A stretch of 64,000 nucleotides of DNA from Lithodes maja (lineage: Eukaryota > Arthropoda > Malacostraca > Decapoda > Lithodidae): the NCBI GenBank assembly GCA_037953745.1, contig JBAKBP010007916.1, positions 31,525 to 95,524 of the forward strand. Reading direction: 5' to 3'. The notes below the pieces were generated by a model, which saw only the letters and a list, made by a program, of their open reading frames with translations, had not been told where the DNA came from and did no database searches. The first letter of the stretch is position 1; every line of letters starts with the position of its first letter. The translations under genes were made by a program, and so were the position numbers. Positions 10,790-20,928 of the stretch are shown piece after piece.

Positions 10790-13700
10790 ATGTCGGGCCC
10801 TAGTACTGACGAGGAGCGAGAGATGCTATTTGAGGAGGTGCCGTTAGTAACTAGTGAGGAGGATGCTAGACTTTTTGTGAGTAAGCAGTACCATGTGACG
10901 GAGGAGAGGCTGACTGGGGTGAATGTTTATGGCTTGCACCTGATAGCCAAGGTTTTGGGTCTATCCAATGTAGGAGGGATGTCCAAGGGGGAGCTAATTT
11001 CCTGGGTGTTGCGTGGGCGACATGGGGTTTCGGAGGAGAGGGCGTTTGGGGGGGTTCCTCCCCAGATCCCCTCTCACTCGACTCCCACAGTGCCGTCCAC
11101 TCAGTTGCCGGAGGTTAGCACTCTCCCACAGAGGGATGAGCATTGGAAGATTGGAGTGCCCTCGGGCGGTGCGTATGGTGGTTCCCCAGTTCTTGCCCCC
11201 CCTCCTTCAGTAGTGGCAGCTCCCTCTTCCGGCCTGTCTCCTGAGATGATATTTAAACTCGAGCTTGCTAAAATGGAGAATGAGGCTAGGAAGCAGGAGA
11301 TGGAGAATGAGGCTAGGAAGCAGGAGATGGAGAATGAGTCTAGGAGGCATGAGACTGAGGTTAGGAAGCAGGAGAATGAGACTAGGAGGCATGAGATTGA
11401 GGTTAGGAGGCACGAGGCTGAGCTTAGGTACGACTCAGAGAAATATTGTGCTCAAATAGATTTAGATAAGACTCGTGCAGAGTCGACAGGGATTCGGATG
11501 GGCCGTGAGGGCCAAGTAAGAGAACAGTCCTTGTATCACTTAGTCAAATTGGTGCCGGCATTTAGTGAAACTGAAGTCACAGAATTTTTTAATCGTTTTG
11601 AGAAGAAGTGTAGGGAGCATAATTGGCCTGAAGAGAAGTGGGCAGCTCTGGTCTCCTCAAGACTTACGGGTAAGGGTCTGAAGGCTTATGATGCACTGCC
11701 TTTAGAGTCTTGCATTGACTACCCAGAATTGAAGAGAGCTGTCCTACGGGCATACGAGTTGCAACCAGAAACATATCGATTGAAGTTTCGGGGTGTTACA
11801 AAGACTAGGGAGGCGACCTTTCTTGAACATGCCCGGGACTTAAAAGATGCACTTACAAACTGGACACGTTCTGAGAAAGCTGAGACGGCCGAACAGTTGA
11901 CTGAGCTGTTTCTGCTCGAGCAGTTTTATAAGTGTACAGGTGCAGAAATGACTTTAACTATTAAAGAAAAGAATCCAAAAACTCTACAGGAGGCAGCTGA
12001 GATGGCTGACCTCCGGCTATCATTAATTCGTGGGTGCGGGTCTGCCCAGCGTAGTGAGGCAGGTAACAAGGGGCGTGACGCCCCACCCCCCCGAGTTAGT
12101 AATATATCTTATGCAAACAAGTACAAGAGTTATGATACCAAGACTGACCACAAGACTAGCACCGTCCCATTTAAGAAGGGGCCGGGCCCTTCCCAGTACC
12201 AAGGGAAGCCCAAAGGGGAGTTAGAGTGTTTTCAATGTCATAAAAAGGGGCACTTTGCAAGAGTCTGTCCTAGCAAACCACCTACAGCGGCTGTGTCTTT
12301 GGCCTGCAACATTGGTGTGTCTCTGAAGCCTTCTGAGTTTGCCCGGGGCAGTTCGTCAGAGGCTGAGGCACAGCCAATGCAGAAGCACCTGGGAGGCTCG
12401 AACCCTGCTCAGGATGTTTTTTGCGACCATAGAGGACGGGGTTGCGTGATGTGGGCGGGGCGCAAGCATGGAGTAGAGGTCTTGCGTGATACAGGTGCTT
12501 CCCAGACTTTGATGAAAAACTTGACTGGCTACCCTATAAATGCGGCTCGGGTGGTGGTGGTGCAGGGTATTAATGCAACTCGGTCATACCCGCTGGTGCG
12601 GTTGGAGTTGGAGGTGGATGGTGTGGCACGTGAATTGGATGTTGGGATTGTGGAGAAACTGCCAGTGGAGGGCGTCGACCTTCTTCTCGGCAACGACTTT
12701 GCAATGCCCGCTTCTGAGGTTCTACCCTTAGTCGTTGCCGAGAGGCCGGCCGACGTGAGTAGGGAAGAGCGAGAGTGGGTCGAGCGGTGCCAGGCACAAC
12801 CCATGGCGTGTGCTGTCACCCGAGCTCGGGCAGCTAAAGTGTCACAGCCTAGTCCTCCGTCTTCAGACCAGCAGAGGAACGATCAACAGGAGGAGGCTAA
12901 AGCTGGAGTTGGTTTTAAGAGTTTTGACTCGGCGGCTCTCCTGGGTGATTCAGTATTAGCACCATTACTTAGTTCTGGAGTAGCCCCTGGGCCTGTCATC
13001 GAGAGTGACGAGGCTGGGCATGACGAGTCTCCACGACAGCAACGTTATGAACATCGAGAGAGACAGAGGGAGCAGCTCAGTATCGGGGAGGGTCATGCAT
13101 TGCTCCGGGAGCAGTTAGATCGCTTGGCACCCTCAGATATACGTCGGTTGCAGCTGGAGGACCCTGAGCTCCAAACGTGTGCTAATGGAGCTGTGGAGCT
13201 CGACGAGGACGGTGATGCACAGCCGGGAGATTTTTTTTATTTAGATGGCATCCTGTATCGGCGTTTTCAAGACCCTAACCGTAGCTGGAAGATGGGGTCC
13301 GGGGTAGTGGACCAGTTGATGGTGCCGCGGGAGTGCAGGGATAGCCTACTGAGTTTGGCGCATGACACACCGCTGGCAGGACATTTGGGGGTAAGAAAAA
13401 CGGTGGCGGCTTTGGGGAAGTTGTTTTGGTGGCCGGGGATGAAGTCTCATGTGCAGTCCTGGATAAACTCATGTGATATTTGTCAACGGGTCGGGAAACC
13501 AAACCAAGTTATTCCTAAAGCTCCGTTGCACCCTATTCCTGTAATTGGGCCACCTTTTAGTAAGATTGTTGTTGACATGGTTGGTCCCCTCCCTCCCACA
13601 AAGGCTGGTAATAAATTTTTGTTAACCATCATGGATGTTGCCACTAGATACCCCGATGCATACCCCATGAAAAACGGCATGGCTAAGACGGTAGTCAGTA

Positions 13701-15937
13701 ACTTGTTGTGGTACTTTTCAAGGTACGGGTACCCGGAGGAGATTCAGTCTGATCAGGGGTCCAATTTCACCTCCAATCTCTTTAAGCAAACAATGCAACA
13801 GCATGGAATACGGGCGGTGGTATCGTCAGCGTATCACCCTGAGAGCCAAGGGGTGCTTGAGCGGTGGCATGCCACCCTTAAAAGCATGCTCAGGTGTTAT
13901 TGTGCTGATAACGGAAGAGATTGGGATCTTGGATTGCCGTATGTACTGTTTGCTGCTCGGGAAGTGCCTGGTGAGAGCCTGGGATTTAGTCCAAACGAGC
14001 TGATTTTTGGACACCGAGTCAGGGGCCCCCTTAATATGCTGCGGGAAATTTGGGAAGGAACTGTGCCGCCTTGTTCCTTGTTGAAGTATGTGTTTGAAAG
14101 CCGTGAGCGCATGCTTAAGAGTCTGGAGATGGCAGGTCGGAATTTAACAGGGTCACAAGCTTTAATGAAGGACAGGTATGATCGCAAAGTGAAGCTCCGG
14201 GAGTTCATTGTGGGACAGGAGGTGTTGATTTTGTTGCCTTTGGTGGGTAACCCCTTGTCGGCGAAGTATACTGGACCCTATAAAATTGTGGAGAAAATTT
14301 CGGACCTAGATTACCTTGTTGCCACTCCAGACAGGAGGAAGAAGAATCAGTTATGTCACGTGAACCTGATAAAAGAGTATGTGAGGCGCCCCTCTGAGCC
14401 TCTCACTGTCCCTGTGTTGGCTTGTTGCGGCCGTGGTGGAGAAGGAGAGGGGGACAGTCAAGCTTCAGAGGAGGATAGCTGGGATCACCATGTTTCAGCG
14501 GATCAGTGGGCGGGGAACTCGAGCCTAAGGGCTGACGAGGCTATAGCCCATTTGCCTGAGCCGCAATTTGAAGCTATCCGTCAGTTGCTCGGTTTACACC
14601 CCACTGTATTCGCTGAACATCCAGGCCTCACTACTCAGGCTATGCATGATGTTGACGTGGGGCACCATCTACCCTTTAAGTCAATCCCATACCGTGTGCC
14701 CCCCATAAAACTACCCGCTCTGAGGGATGAGTTGGAGTATATGCTCGGTAGAGGGTTGATAGAGAAAGGTACCGTTAAATGGACTTCCCCCGTAACACTG
14801 CAGCCTAAACCAGATGGCAAGGTACGCTTCTGTATTGATTTCCGTAGGCTAAACGGTTTGACTCCAACTAACCCATATCCTCTTCCTCGGGTTGATGATA
14901 GTGTTGATAAAATTGGTAATGCTCGGTTTTTGTCTAAAGTTGATTTAGTAAAAGGTTACTGGCAAGTACCTTTGTCCGAGCGCGCTAAAGAGGTATGTGG
15001 TTTTGTGGTGGACGGGAGTACTTACCGGTGTAATGTTATGCCCTACGGACTTAAGAATGCACCAGCAACGTTTCAGAACCTGATGAATGAAATTGTCAAG
15101 GACATTCCAAATTGCACCGTATACTTGGACGATGTAATCATTTATGATGACGACTTTGAGAGCCATTGTGAGCACCTGGAGACCTTGTTCCGGAAACTTA
15201 GTGAAGCAAGTCTGGTAGTAAATTTGGCAAAGTGTGACTTCGTAAAAGCCACTGTGCAGTACCTTGGGTTTGTAGTGGGAAGGGGACAGGTGTGCCCTCC
15301 TCAGAACAAGGTACAGGCTATCAATAAATTTCCGCACCCAACCACCAAGAAGCAGATCATGAGATTCTTGGGTATGATAGGCTACTACAGACGCTTTATA
15401 AAAGGTTACTCTACGGTGTTGGCACCTCTCACAGATTTGTTATCTAAAGACAAAAAGTTTTTGTGGGCGCCTGAGTGTGAAAAGGCTTTTAATTTAGTGA
15501 AGCATTTGCTGTGTACTCACCCGATACTCAGGGCCCCAGACTTTAACAGGCCTTTTCAGCTGGCAACAGATGCTAGTGGTGTAGGGGCTGGTGCCGTCTT
15601 GCTACAGACAGACAATGAAGGTGTGGAACACCCAGTAAGTTTCTTTTCTAAGAAGTTCAATGCTGCACAAAAGAACTATTCTACAATAGAAAAGGAATTA
15701 CTGGCGATTGTGCTGTCACTCAGGCACTTCGAGGTGTATGTTCCAGCCTATGGCCCAGTCGTGGTTATCTACACTGATCATCACCCTTTGAGATTCCTAA
15801 ATCAATTTCACAATCGCAATATGAGACTGACCCGGTGGTCATTGATGTTGCAGGAGTATAACCTGGACATCCGGCATATTGCGGGATGTGACAATGTGAT
15901 TGCGGATTGTTTATCGAGGGTAGATGATCAGTCGTAG
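10790..15937 (+). CDS. gag-pol: Gag-Pol polyprotein with integrase before reverse transcriptase (Gmr1-like)
   Basis: One uninterrupted 1715-residue ORF. I start it at the ATG at 10790 because the frame upstream offers only a TTG. It encodes gag with a charged repeat region, a CCHC zinc knuckle (C480, C483, H488, C493), aspartic protease (DTGAS 567-571), then an integrase. The integrase has an HHCC zinc site (H858, H865, C895, C898), a D929-D988-E1024 core with D-x35-E spacing, and a GPY/F-like 'TGPYKIV'. Reverse transcriptase (YLDD 1445-1448) and RNase H ('TDASGVGAGA', 'YTDHHPL') follow. The sequences are Ty3/gypsy-like, but integrase precedes RT as in Ty1/copia. That order is the hallmark of Gmr1-like elements. 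All catalytic residues appear intact, so it may be autonomous. Confidence 0.93.
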   Translation: MSGPSTDEEREMLFEEVPLVTSEEDARLFVSKQYHVTEERLTGVNVYGLHLIAKVLGLSNVGGMSKGELISWVLRGRHGVSEERAFGGVPPQIPSHSTPTVPSTQLPEVSTLPQRDEHWKIGVPSGGAYGGSPVLAPPPSVVAAPSSGLSPEMIFKLELAKMENEARKQEMENEARKQEMENESRRHETEVRKQENETRRHEIEVRRHEAELRYDSEKYCAQIDLDKTRAESTGIRMGREGQVREQSLYHLVKLVPAFSETEVTEFFNRFEKKCREHNWPEEKWAALVSSRLTGKGLKAYDALPLESCIDYPELKRAVLRAYELQPETYRLKFRGVTKTREATFLEHARDLKDALTNWTRSEKAETAEQLTELFLLEQFYKCTGAEMTLTIKEKNPKTLQEAAEMADLRLSLIRGCGSAQRSEAGNKGRDAPPPRVSNISYANKYKSYDTKTDHKTSTVPFKKGPGPSQYQGKPKGELECFQCHKKGHFARVCPSKPPTAAVSLACNIGVSLKPSEFARGSSSEAEAQPMQKHLGGSNPAQDVFCDHRGRGCVMWAGRKHGVEVLRDTGASQTLMKNLTGYPINAARVVVVQGINATRSYPLVRLELEVDGVARELDVGIVEKLPVEGVDLLLGNDFAMPASEVLPLVVAERPADVSREEREWVERCQAQPMACAVTRARAAKVSQPSPPSSDQQRNDQQEEAKAGVGFKSFDSAALLGDSVLAPLLSSGVAPGPVIESDEAGHDESPRQQRYEHRERQREQLSIGEGHALLREQLDRLAPSDIRRLQLEDPELQTCANGAVELDEDGDAQPGDFFYLDGILYRRFQDPNRSWKMGSGVVDQLMVPRECRDSLLSLAHDTPLAGHLGVRKTVAALGKLFWWPGMKSHVQSWINSCDICQRVGKPNQVIPKAPLHPIPVIGPPFSKIVVDMVGPLPPTKAGNKFLLTIMDVATRYPDAYPMKNGMAKTVVSNLLWYFSRYGYPEEIQSDQGSNFTSNLFKQTMQQHGIRAVVSSAYHPESQGVLERWHATLKSMLRCYCADNGRDWDLGLPYVLFAAREVPGESLGFSPNELIFGHRVRGPLNMLREIWEGTVPPCSLLKYVFESRERMLKSLEMAGRNLTGSQALMKDRYDRKVKLREFIVGQEVLILLPLVGNPLSAKYTGPYKIVEKISDLDYLVATPDRRKKNQLCHVNLIKEYVRRPSEPLTVPVLACCGRGGEGEGDSQASEEDSWDHHVSADQWAGNSSLRADEAIAHLPEPQFEAIRQLLGLHPTVFAEHPGLTTQAMHDVDVGHHLPFKSIPYRVPPIKLPALRDELEYMLGRGLIEKGTVKWTSPVTLQPKPDGKVRFCIDFRRLNGLTPTNPYPLPRVDDSVDKIGNARFLSKVDLVKGYWQVPLSERAKEVCGFVVDGSTYRCNVMPYGLKNAPATFQNLMNEIVKDIPNCTVYLDDVIIYDDDFESHCEHLETLFRKLSEASLVVNLAKCDFVKATVQYLGFVVGRGQVCPPQNKVQAINKFPHPTTKKQIMRFLGMIGYYRRFIKGYSTVLAPLTDLLSKDKKFLWAPECEKAFNLVKHLLCTHPILRAPDFNRPFQLATDASGVGAGAVLLQTDNEGVEHPVSFFSKKFNAAQKNYSTIEKELLAIVLSLRHFEVYVPAYGPVVVIYTDHHPLRFLNQFHNRNMRLTRWSLMLQEYNLDIRHIAGCDNVIADCLSRVDDQS

Positions 15938-16443
15938 GCTATCACAGGTGTATGATCCCGAAGAGATTGACACACGGGTAGCCTCCTGCTTTGGTTTGAG
16001 TAGTATTTTGCGCTTGGTGCTTGTTGGCTCGCGGTTGTAGCCCAGCGTATTGGGTCGTAAAGCAGGATTGTTGAGCGTTTGGTATAGAAGAAAATAGGCT
16101 GCCCTTATAGTGCGGCCGGAAAAAAACATATTAAAATATAAAAAATCATATAAAAACTCTTTCTTTTTGATATAGATAATTGTATAAGTTTGTCATAGCC
16201 TATAGTGTTTGAGTAGTCCACGAACTATCAAACGGCTGAGCTGCGGTAAGCTCGCTCTGGGAGCATGATATTATGTCTTTTACTATTGTTGGGAGGAGTT
16301 ATGAAATGTGAATTTTTTTTTTATATAAGATGTGTTTTAGTGATAAACTCAGCGTTGTTTTAGTGCCATGCGGTCGCTGGGTGTGAGGGGTTTGATGGGG
16401 TTCTGTATATCAGATTTTAGCTCAGGGTTGAGCAAGTAAAATC

Positions 16444-16453
16444 TTGGGGGAGG
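16444..16453 (+). other. Polypurine tract
   Basis: TTGGGGGAGG directly abuts the 3' LTR at 16454. This is the expected plus-strand priming site. The 15938-16443 stretch before it has no ORF of note and presumably is the element's 3' non-coding region. Confidence 0.75.
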
Positions 16454-18315
16454 TGTGACGCATGTCGAGTATGAGCATGCTGTACAGAACGCCCAGTCAG
16501 GCCCCACTCTCGCTAGGATCGTCAGGGCAGGAACTTTGGCTGTAGTCTGTGTAGAGTTTCCTAACTTAGTTTATGTGAGCCGTTGTACTATAAGTATTAT
16601 AAATATGTATTTTGTTTTCATCTGAGTCAACGAGTTCTATTTTATATCATTAGTTATAAGTATTGTGTGTGGGACTTATATGTAATGATGAGAGGAGAGA
16701 GAGAGAGATATTACGTAACGGGGACCAGTGAGTGCGCCACGCGGGCAGATAGGCCTAATTCCCTCCTCCCTCCTCCCTTCCTCCCTTTCAGCGCGTGGGA
16801 AGTTCTTTGTCGATCCCAGATTGAGAGAGAATATGACGTCATGATTGCCAGTGGGCGGTCCTTAAGTAGTTTGAGATATGCCGCTAGAGGGCCGAGTATA
16901 AAAAGGGAGGTCCCGCCGCATTTTCCTTAGAACTCATCAGGCAAAGCGACCTCTCATATCCCTTGCAACTATCCATATTCTTCCGACTGATGTGAACTTT
17001 CTCTACTCTCTGAACAGCCTATCTTCTTCTCTTCTCGTCCCTGTTTAACCTCCATGACCCCTTTGGTGCAGATTTAGTCAGCCAAAGTATTATCGCTTGA
17101 GTTCTCACGAGATAAGTGCCTGTTAGATAGCCTATTTTTGGAAGGGTTAACTAGAATAGGATTGATTGATGTTTGTTGCACTCGTATATGCATTTCCCTG
17201 TGTGCGATTATTCATGTTCCTGTTTTCTGCTGGTTTAGGCAATGCTAGACTGGGATAGGGTTTCTGAGTTGTGATTTCCTATGAGTACTAGGTTGCGGTT
17301 GAACCAGTACAATTGCAACGGAGACGTGGAACGCCTAGGTGGTCTTTCTGACTGTGTACCGTGGGAGTTTAGCACTGTGTTGCGAGTGAGGGCTTTTGCC
17401 TGTGCCACCCAACACTGTGCTATCTCATTTGCTTGACTTTGAGAGGATCGCCAGGAGAGAACCAGATACTAGTGATCTGGATCTCTCAAGAGAGCATCCC
17501 GTCAATTACCGTAATTTGGCCGCACAGTCTTAAGGACCTCGCTAGGCTACGAGCCGCTTGCTCAGCCATTGTCTCTTAACCTTAGATATCCCAGCTAGAC
17601 TTTGCTCGACCAGCAGATACAGCATAGTATTGAAGCTTCTCCTTATGTATATTATTGTTTAAGCACTATTGATTTCATGTGTGGCACGCTTAGCTACTTC
17701 AGAGATTAGTGGCCCACGAGCACAATCTTAGTAGGCTATTGCCAGTGCATTGTCGGAGTACTTCTTCTTAATGTTTGCCATATCCTATTGCTTATTCTTA
17801 TTCTTATAATTCTTCTTATGTCAATTTAAAGCCTTTAATTACCAGTGAGTTATTCATTAAATTGCTGTTCAAAATCCGATACTTACTTCTTATGAGTATT
17901 CGAGAAGCATCTAACTTATCAGAAGATTCCTTGCTTGATGCTCGAGGACTATTGTTTAACGTAACGTAATAGTGCCGATCCGAAGTAGAGGGTGGAGGAC
18001 TTCTTAAGTTCTTAGTTCAAGGGTGGATTACTTCGGCTTCGGCCAACACTATTCTTTAGTGTTGTAGTACTTTCTTCTTTGTTTGATTGTTGACCAGACT
18101 AGATAACTCCCGTCTTGTTATTAGTCTGTTGTGTGAAACGCTAGTACCGAGTTCTTGTATACCCCGTTATAGCAGATAGAACTCTGGAGGGTAGTGGCGT
18201 TTTTTGTTCGGCTGGCAGTACTCTGGGGTTGGGATCGTGTGTTTCCGTTGTGGCAGCGAGCCATACTCGAGTCCTGTGTAAGAGCCCTAGTGTACCCGAG
18301 TGCCCGGTCGTAACA
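16454..18315 (+). mobile_element. 3' LTR of Gmr1-like LTR retrotransposon
   Basis: Same 1862-bp sequence as the 5' LTR. It is followed by CAAG (18316-18319), the second target-site duplication copy, and then the interrupted Penelope-end repeat resumes. No difference between LTRs on reading suggests a recent insertion. Confidence 0.9.
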
Positions 18316-18409
18316 CAAGTTTTACCTTTTAAATAAATTCCTAGTATAAATAAATTACATTATTGAGGTCGTTAGGGTGGAAGGCTCGATCTCTCAGTCC
18401 CTCCTGGTT

Positions 18410-18667
18410 CCTCTGAGCCTGTGTGGTGTACGTATCAGTGAGGGAGATGACCGTTAGTGAAGCCTCCAGTTCGCTCTTGGTGGTTTCCTTGTCGGCGTAG
18501 AAGAGGACCTCCACTTAAGCTTGGGTCATGATGAAGCCGTTGTCGGAGAAGATGCCCGCTGTATCTGTCTGGAGCCACACGAAGAGCGCCACGGCATCGC
18601 TGGTCATGCTCACGGTAAAGGTCCAGTTACTGCCGCTTGATACTACCGGCTCCGATACAACACTCTC
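18410..18667 (-). pseudogene. MANBA: Beta-mannosidase terminal exon (C-terminal domain)
   Basis: The acceptor is a pyrimidine-rich stretch ending in CCCCCAG just above 18667. The translation includes 'ALFVWLQTDTAGIFSDNGF', which fits the family's conserved C-terminal beta-sandwich ('APFVWL...GRFSDNGF'), and then 'SLTDTY', the usual C-terminal end. An in-frame TAA (18515-18517) follows 'GFIMTQA'. No stop follows DTY before the Penelope-end repeat at about 18410, so the original end may be lost. Confidence 0.85.
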
Positions 18668-18794
18668 CTGGGGGTAGATAAGGGTCGAGGAGTTAGAGAG
18701 TACAGGTCTCCGTTAAAACCCGATCCATCCTTCAAACCAGGCTGGGAGGTCAATGTTAAGGTCAGTTTGGGTTAGATCTATATACTGTAGGCTA

Positions 18795-18991
18795 CAGGTC
18801 TTCCTCACTATCCGATGCCCCAATTTATGATATTATTATAGGTTTTTAGGTGTTTGGGTTTGGGTTTTGGCTGGTCCGAAAACGCATCCCCATTTACCCC
18901 ATTAATTTTAGGGTTCACTACAGTATATGATTTTTCTATTTAAAATTGGGTTTTCAAAAACGTAACCCAATAGTAAATCAAGGGAAACCTG
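18795..18991. mobile_element. TA-flanked MITE, CAGGTCTCCCTC family (copy 1)
   Basis: About 197 bp with terminal inverted repeats near 'caggtcttcctcac' and 'gggaaacctg', flanked by TA. Other copies are at 40830-41021 (opposite orientation) and 54012-54208. The TA duplication suggests a Tc1/mariner or pogo-type transposase. Confidence 0.65.
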
Positions 18992-19108
18992 TATAGTAAG
19001 GGGTATTTGGAATGGCTCTATCCTTGCATGGAACTGGAGACTTATTTATGAGTAATTTCATCCCTATCCATCATGTCTGTGTCTGTCTAACTCTCTCTAC
19101 ATACTGTA

Positions 19109-19985
19109 CATACATACATACATAAAAGTTTAAAGGCAGTTTTGTCCACAGAGAATGTGGTTACAGTCTCACGTCCTAAATGGCGGCATTCCAGGCGGCC
19201 CTGTCAAGGGTTACCTCCGTTGTCAAGTTCTTTATTTTGTTATCGGACCGGAGTACCTGATCCCACATCTTTCTAGGTCTACCCCTATGCACAGCTCCCC
19301 CCAAGTTCACGGTCCGACATTTCCTCACCCAGCTCTGATCATCCATTCTCTCCACGTCTCCAAACCAACCAAGTTGACTTGTGCGCATCACTTCTGATAT
19401 ACCGTACTCCTAATGCCTTCTTAATTCCTCACTCGATACCCCATCCCTGAGGTTAACCCAACACATCCATCTCACCATTCTCTTCTCATTCCGTTCCATT
19501 CTAAAGATAGCCTCCGCTTTAAACGTTCACGTTTCCGTGGCATAGGTCATCGTGCTCCTAACACACGAGGTATACACCTTCCCTTTAAGGTGAAGTGGAA
19601 GTCTTCTCATGGTCAGGAGTGGCAACAGCTCTCTAAACTTCCCCCACCCACTTCTGACTCTAGCAATGGAGCTTGCTTCAGCGCCTCCTCCGGCGGAAAC
19701 CGTATCGCCCAAGTAGCAGAATTTACTCACACATTTCAGCGCTACACTGCCGAAATCAACATTTAACACAAGTTCTCCGTTGCACACTGCGCATTCAAAG
19801 TCTATGATTCTCGTCAAAGGTCCTCTAGCCCCACTACATCTCTTGTGTACCCAGTCACTACAGATGCAACATTGAATTGAGTTACAACCCACCACCTTCT
19901 CACATACTGCACATGGATAGTCACCGCTTCTATAAGGTGGATCCTGAGGATAATTTATTAAGCTTGATGAAGGTCTAGGGAGCAA
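19109..19985 (-). pseudogene. RTE-like LINE 3' part with zinc-finger insert, decayed
   Basis: Minus-strand remnant of the family seen intact at 33312-34402. Residues 'YPCAVCEKVVGCNSIQCCIC' form a PHD-like Cys/His cluster, followed by 'KFCYLGDTVSAGGGAEAS'. After a frame break around 19392-19526 comes the C-terminal 'RTSQLGWFGDVERMDDQSW'. The element's 3' tail is a (TGTA)n run, seen as 'tacatacatacatac' at about 19109. It is broken by frameshift or stop and lacks the RT catalytic part. Confidence 0.75.
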
Positions 19986-20025
19986 ACCAAATACCCCCCC
20001 CTTAAGCTTTCAGTACCATTTATTC

Positions 20026-20110
20026 CTATCTATCTATCTATTGCCTGACGCCGTGATCCCCGAAGGGGTGGCCACGAACAAAATGCCCCCATGTTCCTAA
20101 GATTCTCAAA
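20026..20110 (-). repeat. RTE-like LINE 3' tail fragment
   Basis: Opens with 'ctatctatctatctattgcc' and 'gacgccgtgatccccgaagg', the same tail as the LINE at 30897-32235. Related tails are at about 55350-55440, 59156-59240 and 59811-59850. Confidence 0.55.
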
Positions 20111-20166
20111 ATATAGTTCTAATGCTAGTCAGAATTAAAGGAAAATGTGGTTAATGAATGACCCAC

Positions 20167-20310
20167 GTGGAGCTGAGCATGTATGAGGGGGCGTCCTTTG
20201 GTCTGCCCATGAGGTAGAAGTTACGAGGGACTTGTTGTTGTTGTTGTTGTGTGGTGCCCTCGGGTAGTGCGAGGTGCGAGGTTGGGAAACACATGTCTAC
20301 AGCATCATAC
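20167..20310 (-). pseudogene. MANBA: Beta-mannosidase penultimate exon with (CAA)n run
   Basis: The minus strand reads 'VPRNFYLMGRPKDAPSY', matching the family block 'SP-N-F/Y-x-L-x-x-PK(D/E)A' between the sandwich domains. Upstream, six CAA codons give a polyglutamine run preceded by 'CFPTSHLALPEGTT'. The donor may be GTGGGT at 20161-20166, but its phase does not fit the next exon, so the edges are uncertain. The 5' edge is a guess. Confidence 0.55.
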
Positions 20311-20572
20311 AGTCCTCCTGACAGTGGGTGTCTAGTTCAAGTTCCGATCAGATTTTCAGGCTCAACGCTTCATTTGCTGCTTGCCCACTCTGGAATAAAA
20401 AACAATCACATTAAATAAGTGGAATACTGTATGAATATGATCTATACTTAGTTTGTATTAATAACGTAAGTACTGTACAATTCAGGTAATGGGTGATGGC
20501 TGGTCCTGTCCAGAGTGAGGTTTGGCATCCTCTACCCAACCTTAGCCATTTCTGAGGGTCTCTATACAGTAC

Positions 20573-20640
20573 AGCTTTGCGCAGTGGCAGTATCGTAACC
20601 AATGAGGTTTAGTTTTCCGAGTGACGTATCTGCTACTGCT
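20573..20640 (+). ncRNA. U4 snRNA-like 5' domain (pseudogene or fusion)
   Basis: Bases 20573-20611 match the start of animal U4 snRNA almost exactly, from AGCTTTGCGCAGTGGCAGTA to CCAATGAGGTTTA, with one visible mismatch in 39. The next 30 bases are only loosely similar, and no Sm site or 3' stem-loops follow. It lies 290 bp upstream of the LINE ORF1, so it may be the 5' end of a U4-LINE chimera made by template switching, or an independent truncated pseudogene. Confidence 0.7.
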
Positions 20641-20928
20641 GAAGGCCCAAAACACGGTTGAAGTTTTCAATTCCATCTTTGCCTAGTACTTGCGACACCT
20701 CGGTTGGGTTACCTTCTTAGGAAGGTAATCAAGTCGTACCCCACCTGCTCGTGGTGACCTCGCAAACACCCATTTCTATTTATTTTTTCCATTTGTTCTT
20801 TTTTCAAGATAGGGTGACACAAACGGGGACGGCGCTACCTGGGTTTATCCCAGGTAGTAGTTTAATTTTACTGTAATTTTATTAAGTGTTTTGTATATTT
20901 TTAACTGTAGGCTACATAAATATAAACA

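Noticed and set aside
20573..20720. Functional U4 snRNA gene
   Set aside because: Only the first 39 bases match well. No Sm site, no 3' stem-loops and no recognisable upstream element.
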